Under the pieces are notes generated by a model, which saw only the letters and a program-made list of their open reading frames with translations, was not told where the DNA came from and ran no database searches. Shown in pieces: positions 24,819 to 33,512 of a stretch of DNA of 64,000 bases. This stretch comes from Ruegeria_C sp040830705 (GTDB taxonomy: Bacteria > Pseudomonadota > Alphaproteobacteria > Rhodobacterales > Rhodobacteraceae), in the NCBI GenBank assembly GCA_040830705.1, contig JBFOME010000021.1, positions 124,001 to 188,000 of the forward strand. The letters run 5' to 3'. The number at the start of each line of letters is the position of its first letter. The first letter of the stretch is position 1. Position numbers and translations under genes: made by a program.

Positions 24819-25390
24819 GGATCGTCGCCGGACAGTTCCGGGGCCGGGCGCTGGCCTCGGTCGGCAAAGGCGACATGGGCGCGCATCTGCGCCCGACCAC
24901 CGACCGGGTCCGCGAGAGCCTGTTCAATGTGCTGACCCATACTGGTACCCTCCCTGATGCCCGTGTGCTGGACCTGTTTGCCGGCACCGGGGCGCTGGGG
25001 CTTGAGGCGCTGTCGCGCGGTGCGACCCAAGTCACCTTCGTCGATGATGGCCGCCCGGCGCAGGGTCTGATCCGCAAGAACATCGAGATCACCCGCAGCG
25101 CCGAGCAAACCAGACTGCTGCGCCTTGATGCGACCCGGTTGCCGCAAAACCCCGATGCAGCTTACACGCTGATCTTTCTCGACCCGCCCTATGGCAAGGA
25201 TCTTGGGCAAAAGGCATTGAAGGCGGCACTGGAAGGCGGCTGGATCGATGACGACGCGCTCATCGTTTGGGAAGAGAACCGCCCGATGCCAGCGCCCCCT
25301 GGCTTTGCGCAAGAGGATCAACGCCGATACGGCGACACACATATCTCGCTGATGTGGCGGGGTCACAATACAGGCTCTGACAATGCATGA
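24815..25390 (+). CDS. rsmD: 16S rRNA (guanine966-N2)-methyltransferase
   Basis: 191 residues. RIVAGQFRGRAL at the start, RPTTDRVRESLFNVL, the SAM-binding DLFAGTGALGLEALSRGA and catalytic DPPYG are the RsmD hallmarks. It methylates G966 of 16S rRNA during small-subunit assembly. Starts with GTG overlapping the oxidoreductase stop, and its own stop overlaps the HAD gene by 8 nt. Confidence 0.95.
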   Translation: MRIVAGQFRGRALASVGKGDMGAHLRPTTDRVRESLFNVLTHTGTLPDARVLDLFAGTGALGLEALSRGATQVTFVDDGRPAQGLIRKNIEITRSAEQTRLLRLDATRLPQNPDAAYTLIFLDPPYGKDLGQKALKAALEGGWIDDDALIVWEENRPMPAPPGFAQEDQRRYGDTHISLMWRGHNTGSDNA

Positions 25391-26018
25391 TCTGGTAATT
25401 TTCGACTGCGACGGCGTACTCGTGGACAGTGAGGTCATGTCCAACGAGTGCATGATCAACAATCTCAGACGCTATGGGCTTGAACTGGGGTTGGAGGACG
25501 CGCTCGGCTTTTTCGTCGGCGGCACCATGACCGGCGTCATGCACAAAGCGCGTGAGTTGGGTGCCGATTTGCCGGATGACTGGGTCGACGAGATCTACAG
25601 TGAAATCTATGCGCGGTTGCGGGCAGGATGCCCGGTTATCGAGGGTGTTCCCGGTCTTCTTGACAGGCTGGACGCAAATGGCACCCCGTTCTGTGTCGCA
25701 TCCAACGGCCACGAGGCGAAGATGGAGATCACGCTGGGCCAAAACGGCCTGTGGCCCCGATTTAACGACCGGATGTTTTCGGCCCATGTCCATGGCGTTG
25801 CCAAACCCGACCCCGGCCTGTTCCAGCTTGCCGCGCGACATTTCGGGGCGCAAAGCCCGGTTGTGGTGGAAGACAGCCCAAGCGGTGTCACCGCCGCTAT
25901 CAGCGCCGGGATGCGCTGTCTCGCCTATGCTGCCCATTCAGATGGTGCGGAGCTGCGCGAGCTCGGCGCTGAGGTGTTTCATCATATGGATGATGTGCCG
26001 GAGCTTTTGGCGCTCTGA
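25383..26018 (+). CDS. HAD-superfamily phosphatase (subfamily IA, phosphoglycolate-phosphatase-like)
   Basis: 211 residues. Motif I is IFDCDGVLVDSE, motif II is VASNGH, and motifs III/IV are KPDPGLF followed by VVEDSPSGVTAAISAGM. The cap domain is helical. It probably dephosphorylates a small phosphorylated sugar or glycolate; substrates of this group cannot be called from sequence. It overlaps rsmD by 8 nt, so the ferredoxin-reductase/rsmD/HAD genes form one transcript. Confidence 0.9.
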   Translation: MHDLVIFDCDGVLVDSEVMSNECMINNLRRYGLELGLEDALGFFVGGTMTGVMHKARELGADLPDDWVDEIYSEIYARLRAGCPVIEGVPGLLDRLDANGTPFCVASNGHEAKMEITLGQNGLWPRFNDRMFSAHVHGVAKPDPGLFQLAARHFGAQSPVVVEDSPSGVTAAISAGMRCLAYAAHSDGAELRELGAEVFHHMDDVPELLAL

Positions 26019-26042
26019 TAACTCTGTGATAGGCTGCGACCC

Positions 26043-26225
26043 ATGGATACCGTCTGGACCGGGCGCCTCGCGCCCATGACATCACACGCAAAGGACGCGA
26101 CCGGCAAAAAGCCCGCGCCACGCCATGGAGCAATCTTCATTCAGGATGCGGTGACCCCGTGGGGCGGGGAAACCATGCTGCTAACCCTTCTGCGCGCGCA
26201 GGCGGAGAAGGATCAGGACGAATAG
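26043..26225 (+). CDS. Small hypothetical protein
   Basis: 60 residues, Ala/Lys-rich, with no recognised domain. The segment PRHGAIFIQDAVTPWGGETML has a protein-like composition. The frame lies in the otherwise empty gap after the HAD gene and overlaps the end of the convergent map gene by 13 bp. No good ribosome-binding site precedes ATG 26043 or the internal ATG 26076, so translation is uncertain. Confidence 0.4.
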   Translation: MDTVWTGRLAPMTSHAKDATGKKPAPRHGAIFIQDAVTPWGGETMLLTLLRAQAEKDQDE

Positions 26226-27049
26226 GTCGGGTGGAACTTGTCGCCCGGCGATAGTGTAAAGATATCAACACCGTCCGCCGTCACGCCCACCGAATGTTCG
26301 AACTGCGCCGAGAGCGATTTGTCGCGCGTGACCGCCGTCCAGTCATCAGATAACGTCTTGGTCTCGGGGCGGCCCAGATTGACCATCGGCTCGATGGTAA
26401 AGAACATGCCCTCTTCCAGCCGCGCGCCGGTGCCGGGGCGACCATAATGCAGCACATTAGGCGGCGCGTGAAACACCCGGCCCAGCCCGTGACCGCAGAA
26501 ATCGCGCACCACGCTCATCCGGTGCGATTCGACGTAAGCCTGGATAGCGTGGCCAATATCGCCGAATGTATTGCCGGGCTTGACCATCTCGATACCCTTG
26601 AAGAGCGCATCATGAGTGACCTGGATCAGCCGCTCGGCCTTGCGGGGTAGCTTACCCGCCACGTACATACGAGAGGTATCCCCAAACCAGCCATCGACGA
26701 TGACGGTGACGTCGACATTCAGGATGTCACCGTCTTTGAGCCGCTTGTCACCGGGAATACCATGACAGACCACGTGATTGACCGAAATGCAGCTGGCATG
26801 CTGATAACCCTTGTATCCGATCGTGGCCGAGGTCGCGCCAGCCTCTTCAACCATTGCAGTGATCAGCCGGTCGATTTCGCCGGTGGTCTGCCCGGGAAAG
26901 ACATGCTCGGCGACGTCGTCGAGGATGCGCGCGGCCAAAGCGCCCGCGGCATGCATCCCGGCAAAATCGTCCTGTTCGTATATGCGGATGCCATCCTTGG
27001 TCAGGCGGCCGCGAAGGTCCTTTTTCAAAAGGGCACTCCTAAGTTGCAT
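26213..27049 (-). CDS. map: Methionine aminopeptidase, type I
   Basis: 278 residues. Type-I MetAP motifs are present: HASCISVNHVVCHGIPG, the metal ligands in NVDVTVIVDGWFGDTSRM, CGHGLGRVFH, TIEPMV and the final Glu in FEHSVGVT. It removes the initiator methionine from nascent proteins. Two starts are possible: ATG 27049 (AGAGG 6 nt upstream) or TTG 27028 (AGGAG 7 nt upstream). The shorter form would begin directly at the KKDLRGRLTKDGIRIYE segment normally found at the N-terminus. Confidence 0.95.
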   Translation of the reverse strand: MQLRSALLKKDLRGRLTKDGIRIYEQDDFAGMHAAGALAARILDDVAEHVFPGQTTGEIDRLITAMVEEAGATSATIGYKGYQHASCISVNHVVCHGIPGDKRLKDGDILNVDVTVIVDGWFGDTSRMYVAGKLPRKAERLIQVTHDALFKGIEMVKPGNTFGDIGHAIQAYVESHRMSVVRDFCGHGLGRVFHAPPNVLHYGRPGTGARLEEGMFFTIEPMVNLGRPETKTLSDDWTAVTRDKSLSAQFEHSVGVTADGVDIFTLSPGDKFHPTYSS

Positions 27050-27107
27050 CTTTGGCCTCTATTTAAGCGTCTTACGCGGAAAGAACCAGAGGGCGCGCTA
27101 TCACAGG

Positions 27108-27800
27108 TCAGAGGGCGTCGGCAACGGTAATTTCCGTAGGCGTTATATGCGTGCCACGTATCAGAATCTCGACACCCGCCCTTTTTGCCCGTTCGAATGC
27201 CGCCGCATAGGTTGGATCGATATCCGCCGCCACCGCAAAACGCGTACAATCCGTGCGCTGCACCAAGTATAGCATAATCGCGCGATGCCCCTCTTTTGCC
27301 ATCTCGGCCAGTTCGCCCAGATGCTTCGTGCCGCGCGCGGTCACGCTGTCAGGAAACTCGGCCAGACCGGTCTCACGCGAGAGCGTGACGCTTTTGACTT
27401 CGACATAGGTATCCGGCAGGCCGGCCTGGGTCAGCAGGAAGTCGATGCGGCTGTTCTGCCCGTATTTCACCTCGGCCCTTACGGACTTGTAGGCGGCCAG
27501 TTCGCTGATCTCTCCGCTTTCTAAAGCGGCCCGAAGCGCCTTGTTAGGCACTGAAGTATCAACTCCGGTGAAATCCCCGTTATCATGTTCAACCAGCCGC
27601 CAGCCGTATTTCAGCTTCTTCTTTGGATCGTCGTTGGGTTCCAGCCATATCTTCGTGCCGGGTTCCGCAAGCCCCATCATCGAGCCGGGATTGGCGCAAT
27701 GGGCCGTCACCTCGCACCCGTCATCCAACAGGCAGTCGGCCAGGAAACGTTTATAGCGTTTGATCAGCGTTGCGGGCACAAGAGGGGTTTGAAAGCGCAT
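27108..27800 (-). CDS. sfsA: SfsA, sugar fermentation stimulation protein homolog
   Basis: 230 residues. The SfsA core is intact: LIKRYKRFLADCLLDDG near the N-terminus, HCANPGSMMGL, SRIDFLL, YVEVKSVTLSR, FPDSVTARGTKHL. E. coli SfsA was described as a DNA-binding regulator of sugar genes, but the fold contains a nuclease-like core and the role is still unclear. ATG 27800 gives the conserved N-terminus. It lies 58 bp upstream of map in the same direction. Confidence 0.93.
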   Translation of the reverse strand: MRFQTPLVPATLIKRYKRFLADCLLDDGCEVTAHCANPGSMMGLAEPGTKIWLEPNDDPKKKLKYGWRLVEHDNGDFTGVDTSVPNKALRAALESGEISELAAYKSVRAEVKYGQNSRIDFLLTQAGLPDTYVEVKSVTLSRETGLAEFPDSVTARGTKHLGELAEMAKEGHRAIMLYLVQRTDCTRFAVAADIDPTYAAAFERAKRAGVEILIRGTHITPTEITVADAL

Positions 27801-27848
27801 GGTCGCAGGCCTATAGATGCCTTGGGCGCCATTCAAGTGAGGGATGTC

Positions 27849-28571
27849 ATGACCAATCCTACCGCAGCCATGCTTGTGATCGGGGATGAAATCCTCTCAG
27901 GCCGCACGCGCGACGCCAACACGCATCATCTGGCCGTTGAACTGAGCAAACAGGGCATCGACCTGAAAGAAGTCCGCATCGTCGGCGACGAGGCCGGGGC
28001 GATAGAGATGGCGGTCAAGGTACTGTCGGATACGCATGACCACGTGTTCACCAGCGGCGGAATCGGGCCGACCCATGATGACATCACCGGCGACTGCATC
28101 GCCCGCGCCTTTGGCGTTACGATCGATATACGCGACGACGCTCGCACCCTGCTTGAGGCGCATTACGAGCGTACCGGGCTGGAGTTGAACGCCGCGCGCC
28201 TGCGGATGGCACGCATCCCCGAAGGTGCCACGCTGATTGAAAACCCGGTTTCGACGGCGCCGGGATATACGCTGGGCAATGTCCACGTGATGGCGGGTAT
28301 TCCGACGATCTTTCAGGCCATGGTCGCCTCGGTGCTGCCGACTCTGACCGGCGGCGATCCGCTTCTTTCGCAAAGCCTGCGGGTCGACCGAGGCGAAGGC
28401 GAGATTGCCGATACCCTGTCGCAGCTGGCCTCGGATTTCGACGATCTGTCGGTCGGCTGCTACCCGTTCCAGCTGAACGGTGTTTTTGGTGCCACTGTCG
28501 TTGTGCGCGGCAGCGACGGGACCCGGATCGATGCTGCGGTGACGCGCCTGGCCGAAGAGCTTGCCCTGTGA
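27849..28571 (+). CDS. CinA-like molybdopterin-binding domain protein
   Basis: 240 residues, consisting only of the MoCF/MogA-like N-terminal domain of CinA: VIGDEILSGRTRDANTHHLA and FTSGGIGPTHDDITGD. It lacks the C-terminal nicotinamide-nucleotide deamidase domain of full-length CinA. Family members have been linked to ADP-ribose or NMN metabolism. ATG 27849 follows AGGG; the long upstream extension lies over sfsA and is not used. First of four coupled genes. Confidence 0.92.
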   Translation: MTNPTAAMLVIGDEILSGRTRDANTHHLAVELSKQGIDLKEVRIVGDEAGAIEMAVKVLSDTHDHVFTSGGIGPTHDDITGDCIARAFGVTIDIRDDARTLLEAHYERTGLELNAARLRMARIPEGATLIENPVSTAPGYTLGNVHVMAGIPTIFQAMVASVLPTLTGGDPLLSQSLRVDRGEGEIADTLSQLASDFDDLSVGCYPFQLNGVFGATVVVRGSDGTRIDAAVTRLAEELAL

Positions 28572-29296
28572 GCACGGATTGGCCCGCCATTGTGGACGGA
28601 ACATGGCCCGCAGCCCGCTACATCTCCCACGGTGCGTTTCTGCTGCGCGAGGGGCAGGGCGGCGGAAGCCGTGTGTCGGCGGCAACAGCGCAGAGCAGCG
28701 TTACGCCAGAGGATATCACGCTTGCCGAAGACCAGATGCGCGTTATGGAACAAAGGCGCCTGTTCATGATCCGGCCCGGTGAAGAGACGCTGGATACGCA
28801 GCTTGCAGCGCGCGGCTATGATGTTCTGGACCCTGTCGATATCTATACCTGCCCCACCCACCAACTAACTGACATAGTGCTGCCTCGCGTCACGGTCTTC
28901 GCCATTTGGGAACCGCTTGCGATCATGCATGAAATCTGGGAGCGCGCCGGGATTGGCGCGGCCCGACGGGCGGTGATGGCGCGTGCGCCCGGCCCAAAGA
29001 CGGGGTTGCTAATTCGCCGCAAGGACAAACCCGCGGGGGCCGGCTTCGCTGCGATCCACGGCGCGACCGCGATGGTGCACGCGTTGGAAATCCTGCCCGA
29101 GCATCAACGCAATGGTCTTGGCGGCTGGGCCATGCGTGCCGCCGCCTTCTGGGCGCTCGAGAATGGTGGCGACACGCTTAGCGTGATCTGCACCAAAGAA
29201 AACGCGGCGGCGGGTGCGCTCTATCGTTCGCTTGGGATGCAACTTGCGGGCCATTATCATTATCGTGTTCTGGATCAGAAAGGAGAGGCTAATTGA
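28568..29296 (+). CDS. GNAT family N-acetyltransferase
   Basis: 242 residues. The C-terminal half is a GNAT domain with the acetyl-CoA loop LPEHQRNGLGGWAMRAAAFWA and the strand-helix KENAAAGALYRSLGM. The N-terminal half is family-specific and may bind the acceptor. Start is GTG 28568, overlapping the CinA-like stop as GTGA, so translation is coupled. The acceptor substrate is unknown. Confidence 0.87.
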   Translation: MSTDWPAIVDGTWPAARYISHGAFLLREGQGGGSRVSAATAQSSVTPEDITLAEDQMRVMEQRRLFMIRPGEETLDTQLAARGYDVLDPVDIYTCPTHQLTDIVLPRVTVFAIWEPLAIMHEIWERAGIGAARRAVMARAPGPKTGLLIRRKDKPAGAGFAAIHGATAMVHALEILPEHQRNGLGGWAMRAAAFWALENGGDTLSVICTKENAAAGALYRSLGMQLAGHYHYRVLDQKGEAN

Positions 29297-29865
29297 CCGC
29301 TTCGACATCCCCTACCGCATTGGACCTTCCGATGGTGGATCCGTTGCCAGCCGAAACCCAGGCCTATTTCGACATCTGCCAGGAGAAGCTGGGCCTGATC
29401 CCGAATGTCCTGAAGGCCAATGCATTTGATATCGACAAGCTCAATGCGTTCACAGGGATGTATAACGACCTGATGCTGGCCGAGAGCGGGCTCAGCAAGC
29501 TGGAACGCGAGATGATCGCGGTAGTGGTGTCCTCAATCAACAAATGTTTCTATTGCCTCGTGGCCCATGGCGCGGCGGTGCGACAATTGTCTGGCGACCC
29601 GCAGCTGGGCGAGATGCTGGTGATGAACTATCACGTGGCACCACTGGATAAACGTCAACGCGCGATGCTGGAATTTGCCGAAAAGATCACCAAAGCCAGT
29701 GCCGAAATCCGGGAGAGCGACCGCCAAGCGCTTCGTGATGCTGGCTTTTCTGACCGCGATATCTGGGACATTGCCAATGTGACGGGGTTTTTCAACATGT
29801 CGAACCGAGTCGCCAGCGCCACCGGTATGCGCCCAAACGAAGACTATCACGCACGGCACCGGTGA
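29293..29865 (+). CDS. Peroxidase-related protein, AhpD/carboxymuconolactone-decarboxylase fold
   Basis: 190 residues. The CxxC-containing segment INKCFYCLVAHGAAVRQLSG is the AhpD-type active site (Cys-x-x-Cys followed by His). Family members are peroxide-related disulfide oxidoreductases. The start is TTG 29293, supported by AGGAGAGG just upstream and by a 4-nt TTGA overlap with the GNAT stop. Cytoplasmic. Confidence 0.9.
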   Translation: MTASTSPTALDLPMVDPLPAETQAYFDICQEKLGLIPNVLKANAFDIDKLNAFTGMYNDLMLAESGLSKLEREMIAVVVSSINKCFYCLVAHGAAVRQLSGDPQLGEMLVMNYHVAPLDKRQRAMLEFAEKITKASAEIRESDRQALRDAGFSDRDIWDIANVTGFFNMSNRVASATGMRPNEDYHARHR

Positions 29866-30776
29866 TTCTGCGCGCGACTCTTCTTTGCCTGTCTGCCGCA
29901 ACCGCTGCACAGGCGCAGGTGCCAATCCTGCCGGAAACCGCTGTCCAAGTGACCGAGCGGATCGATCTTCTGGACAGTTACGATCTGCCGGTTGGTGTGT
30001 TTTCAGACGGCGTGTTGCCCGTGCGCGGCTTCGAGGGCAGGGTCGATCGGCGCGCCTGGCGCCTGTCTGTATATGCCGGCACCACGCTGCAAGTAATGGA
30101 CCCGATCCGCGCCCAGCTGCGCGATGCGGGGTACGAGATCGTGCTTGATTGCGCGGCCCGGACCTGCGGCGGTTTCGATTTCCGCTTTGCGACCGAGGTG
30201 ATTCCGGCGCCCGACATGTATGTCACACTTGAGGATTTCAGGTTCCTGTCGGCGATCCGCGAAGACGAGGCGGTCAGCGTTCTGGTCAGCCGCACCCAAT
30301 CGGACGCTTTTGTTCAGGTCGTCACAGTGACACCCGCAGCGCGCCCCAAACCTGCGCCCGAGGACCATTCGACCACCCCGGATCCAGAGGCATCCGCGCA
30401 GCCTGACCTGATCGCATCCCTCAATCAGACCGGCCACGTCGTGCTGCCTGGTCTCGAATTTGCTACGGGGTCCAACAGTTTGCGCGATGGCACCTACGCT
30501 TCGCTGGTTGAACTGGCCGAGGCGATGGAACGCGCGCCTAATATGCGGATCGCAATCGTGGGGCACACTGATACCGTCGGTAGGCTGGACAGCAATATCG
30601 CCCTCAGCAAGCGCAGGGCCGAAGCGGTGCGCGATAGGCTGCTACAAGATCACGGGATTGCAAGAGAGCGCGTTGATGCCGAGGGTATGGGTTACCTTTC
30701 TCCACGCGCAACCAACCTTACCCCCGAGGGGCGCGAAACCAACCGCCGGGTGGAGGTGATTCTGCTGGCGCCTTAG
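29862..30776 (+). CDS. OmpA-family peptidoglycan-binding periplasmic protein
   Basis: 304 residues. A signal peptide (start GTG 29862, cleaved near AQAQ) is followed by a roughly 150-residue family-specific domain with a Cys pair (LDCAARTCGG). A Pro/Asp-rich linker leads to the C-terminal OmpA domain with IVGHTDTVG, SKRRAEAVRD and GRETNRRVEV, which contacts diaminopimelate in peptidoglycan. The GTG overlaps the preceding stop by 4 nt. Why an envelope protein is coupled to three cytoplasmic enzymes is unclear. Confidence 0.9.
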   Translation: MILRATLLCLSAATAAQAQVPILPETAVQVTERIDLLDSYDLPVGVFSDGVLPVRGFEGRVDRRAWRLSVYAGTTLQVMDPIRAQLRDAGYEIVLDCAARTCGGFDFRFATEVIPAPDMYVTLEDFRFLSAIREDEAVSVLVSRTQSDAFVQVVTVTPAARPKPAPEDHSTTPDPEASAQPDLIASLNQTGHVVLPGLEFATGSNSLRDGTYASLVELAEAMERAPNMRIAIVGHTDTVGRLDSNIALSKRRAEAVRDRLLQDHGIARERVDAEGMGYLSPRATNLTPEGRETNRRVEVILLAP

Positions 30777-30800
30777 ATGCAGCGACCTTGCTCGAAAAAA

Positions 30801-30820
30801 GCCCGCGCCGTGGCGCGGGC
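30801..30820 (-). terminator. Intrinsic terminator of the LysR gene
   Basis: The stem GCCCGCGCC / GGCGCGGGC with a minimal loop lies between the convergent ompA-like and lysR genes. On the leftward strand it is followed directly by TTTTTT. Confidence 0.85.
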
Positions 30821-30851
30821 AGTTTAGTCACCGAGGGAAGTTTGGCGACAA

Positions 30852-31757
30852 TTACCAGTCCATAGGCCCTTTATCGGCAAAGGCATGGACGAGAAAATCG
30901 ATGAACGCACGCACTTTGGGCTGAGTGAAACGGCCCGGCGGATATACTGCGTAGATGCCCTGAACCTCGTCCGGCAGCGAAGGCATCGCATCCTCGACAA
31001 GACCCTGTTTCATAGCATCGGCGTAGAGGTAGCTGGGCAAATGCGCGATCCCCAGACCCGAAATAGCGGCGTTTAGCAGCGACTGGCCGTCATTCACGCT
31101 CAGCCAACCGCTGGTGCGGACCTGACGTTTTTCACCCGAAGGTGCGGTCAGACGCCAGACATTGCCGCTGGATTGGCTGGAGTAGTGTAGCAGCTTGTGC
31201 TCGTTGAGATCGTCGATCTTCTGGGGGCGACCATATTGCTGGAAATAGGATGGCGAGGCGATCATGCGTTTGGTGGTTTCAGTCAGCTTGCGCGCGCGTA
31301 GGGTACTGTCATCCAACTCGCCAATACGCAACGCCATGTCGAACCCTTCCGAGATCAGCTCCACATAGCGATTGTTGAGCACCATGTTGATCGAGATATC
31401 GGGGAAATCGGACAGAAACTCGGACAGGACCGGCGACAGGTGGTTGACCCCGAAATCGGTGGCCACGCTGATGCGCAGCAGACCCGAGGGCGCCGATTGC
31501 ATGGACGTCACCAGCGCATCAGCCTCACCCGCGTCGTTGAGAACCCGACGCGCGCGATCATAATAGGCCAGTCCGATCTCTGTGGGGGACACGCGGCGCG
31601 TGGTGCGGTTCAACAGCCTTGCGCCAAGCCGCGCCTCAAGGCTTGAAACGTGCTTGGACACGGCCGACTTTGAGATACCCATCTTTTTGGCCGCATCCGT
31701 GAACCCGCCTTGGTCCACGACGTTGGCAAAGGCCTCCATTTCGGTCAGTCGATCCAT
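30852..31757 (-). CDS. LysR-type transcriptional regulator
   Basis: 301 residues of normal LTTR length. The N-terminal winged helix (MEAFANVVDQGGFTDAAKKMGISKSAVSKHVSSLE, broken here only for reading) resembles the CrgA/DmlR group, and the effector-binding domain is complete. It is divergent from the DUF4399 gene with 230 bp between, the classical arrangement for LTTR control, though the target could lie elsewhere. Confidence 0.9.
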   Translation of the reverse strand: MDRLTEMEAFANVVDQGGFTDAAKKMGISKSAVSKHVSSLEARLGARLLNRTTRRVSPTEIGLAYYDRARRVLNDAGEADALVTSMQSAPSGLLRISVATDFGVNHLSPVLSEFLSDFPDISINMVLNNRYVELISEGFDMALRIGELDDSTLRARKLTETTKRMIASPSYFQQYGRPQKIDDLNEHKLLHYSSQSSGNVWRLTAPSGEKRQVRTSGWLSVNDGQSLLNAAISGLGIAHLPSYLYADAMKQGLVEDAMPSLPDEVQGIYAVYPPGRFTQPKVRAFIDFLVHAFADKGPMDW

Positions 31758-31987
31758 TCCCGTCCCCTAGGCTTATCGGTTGTCACAGTCAGCAATGACG
31801 TCCAATCTGGGCGAGATCGGGGCACAGATGGGATAATATCGCGGTTTTGTCGGGGATCGTTTGCGTCAAGGAAACACGGAAACAGTGGCTTCTCACGCGC
31901 AGACGCCCCGATGGGACAAGCAGCCCGCTCGACCCGGCGCCGCCCCGATCTAGTTTTGGGGATAAGGTCAAACAACTGGAGGAAAAT

Positions 31988-32428
31988 ATGAGACTGACTG
32001 CAATCGCGCTTGCCACCTGCCTGTTCGCCTCACCAGCGCTCGCAGGCGGCGAGACCCCTGCTCCTGCTGATGCCAAGGTCTATTTCGTCAATCTTGCCGA
32101 TGGCGACACCGTCAGTTCACCGGTTACGGTTGTCTTCGGTCTCAGCGGCATGGGCGTTGCGCCTGCCGGAACCGAGGCCGAGAACACCGGCCATCACCAC
32201 CTTCTGATCGACCGCCCTCCACTGGGTGAAGGCGAAGATGGCGCGGACGAGCTTGCCTATGGCCTGCCTGCGGATGACAATCACATGCACTTTGGCGGTG
32301 GCCAGACAGAGGTAACGCTGGACCTTGCGCCTGGCCCACATACGCTGCAACTGGTGTTGGGAGATCATGGCCATGTCCCACACGCAACGCCGGTCATGTC
32401 CGACGTGATTACCATCACGGTCGAATAG
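31988..32428 (+). CDS. Exported DUF4399 domain protein
   Basis: 146 residues with a cleavable signal peptide (MRLTAIALATCLFASPALAG). The mature part is the small beta-rich DUF4399 domain, rich in His (GHHHLLID, DDNHMHFGGGQTEV, GDHGHVPHATPVMSD), which suggests a possible metal-binding role in the periplasm. ATG 31988 follows GGAGGA. The gene is divergent from a LysR regulator and nearly abuts the convergent ArsR gene. No biochemical function is established that I know of. Confidence 0.85.
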   Translation: MRLTAIALATCLFASPALAGGETPAPADAKVYFVNLADGDTVSSPVTVVFGLSGMGVAPAGTEAENTGHHHLLIDRPPLGEGEDGADELAYGLPADDNHMHFGGGQTEVTLDLAPGPHTLQLVLGDHGHVPHATPVMSDVITITVE

Positions 32429-32434
32429 GTCGGT

Positions 32435-33115
32435 TCAGGCCCGAAACTGTTCATCGAAGGCCGCTTCGCCCTTTGCGGTGAAGCGGATCACGCGGCTTTC
32501 CAGTTGCCGCGTTAACCAGCCAAGCTCTTCCATCCGGGACAGCATCGCGCGGCCCAGCGATCCGGCAAGATGGTGTTCCCGCGCGCTCCAATCCAGGCAT
32601 GGACGGCAGAGGGCTGCGCGTTTCGCTCTCAGCGCCGATAGATCAATTCCGAACTCCGCGGCAAAGCGCTCACCTTTCCGGGTGAGGTTCACTTCGTCGC
32701 CGGTTTCAACCAACAGCCTGTCGGCCATCATCGACCGGTAAAGCGCGACACCGCGTTCACCGGCGAGATGGTTGTAACAAACCCGCGCCTGTCGCAGCGC
32801 CACATCCCGCGGCCCGGTTCGCGTGCGCAGATGGCCGCGCCCTGCGGCCAGCCCCATCAGGCTTTCCAATGTCTCGGCCACATCACTGCCTGATAGAGCA
32901 TAGTAGCGATGACGCCCCTGCCCGCGCAGTCGCACCAATCCGCCCTCCAGCAGTTTTCGCAAATGACTGCTTGCGGTTTGGGCGGTGATCCCGGCCTCAT
33001 GCGCCAGTTCGCTTGCGGTCAGCGCCTTACCGGACATCAGCGCGCTCAGCATGTTGGCCCGCGCAGGGTCTCCAATCAGCGCGGCGATGCGGGCGATATC
33101 AGGTCCGTCTTTCAT
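32435..33115 (-). CDS. ArsR-type winged-helix transcriptional regulator
   Basis: 226 residues, longer than a minimal ArsR. The N-terminal HTH is clear (LTASELAHEAGITAQTASSHLRKLLEGGLV). The C-terminal half has several Cys residues (RVCYNHLAGERG, ALCRPCLDW) that could sense a metal or redox signal. It is divergent from the NIPSNAP/ABM pair with 73 bp between, so these are the likely targets. ATG 33115 has no obvious ribosome-binding site; the frame is open further upstream. Confidence 0.85.
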   Translation of the reverse strand: MKDGPDIARIAALIGDPARANMLSALMSGKALTASELAHEAGITAQTASSHLRKLLEGGLVRLRGQGRHRYYALSGSDVAETLESLMGLAAGRGHLRTRTGPRDVALRQARVCYNHLAGERGVALYRSMMADRLLVETGDEVNLTRKGERFAAEFGIDLSALRAKRAALCRPCLDWSAREHHLAGSLGRAMLSRMEELGWLTRQLESRVIRFTAKGEAAFDEQFRA

Positions 33116-33188
33116 AATTCGATGATAGACGAAACATAAACGCATTGAAAGCGGCCATGATTGCACGGCAAATCAATCCGGAGGCCCC

Positions 33189-33512
33189 ATGCTGACCTGT
33201 ATCATCCGCTACCAAATCGACCCCACAAAGAAAGCCCAATTCGAGACCTATGCCCGTAACTGGGGACAGGCTATTCCGCGCTGCGGTGCCGATCTGATCG
33301 GCTATTTCGCACCGCACGAAGGGTCCTCGACAATGGCTTACGGCATCTACAACATCCCTAGTCTCGCGGCTTACGAAACCTATCGCGAAAACCTCGCGGC
33401 AGACCCGCTGGGGCAGGAGAACTATGCTTTCGCACAGCGCGAGAAGTTCCTATTGCGAGAAGACCGGACCTGGTTGAAGCTGGCCTCGACCCCACATGGA
33501 GAGGCCAAATGA
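33189..33512 (+). CDS. NIPSNAP family protein
   Basis: 107 residues of the dimeric alpha+beta-barrel NIPSNAP family (CIIRYQIDPTKKAQFETYA, YFAPHEGSSTMAYGIY). Bacterial members are poorly characterised. ATG 33189 follows CCGGAGG. It overlaps the ABM-domain gene by 4 nt, and the pair is divergent from an ArsR regulator, which suggests a small inducible detoxification unit. Confidence 0.87.
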   Translation: MLTCIIRYQIDPTKKAQFETYARNWGQAIPRCGADLIGYFAPHEGSSTMAYGIYNIPSLAAYETYRENLAADPLGQENYAFAQREKFLLREDRTWLKLASTPHGEAK

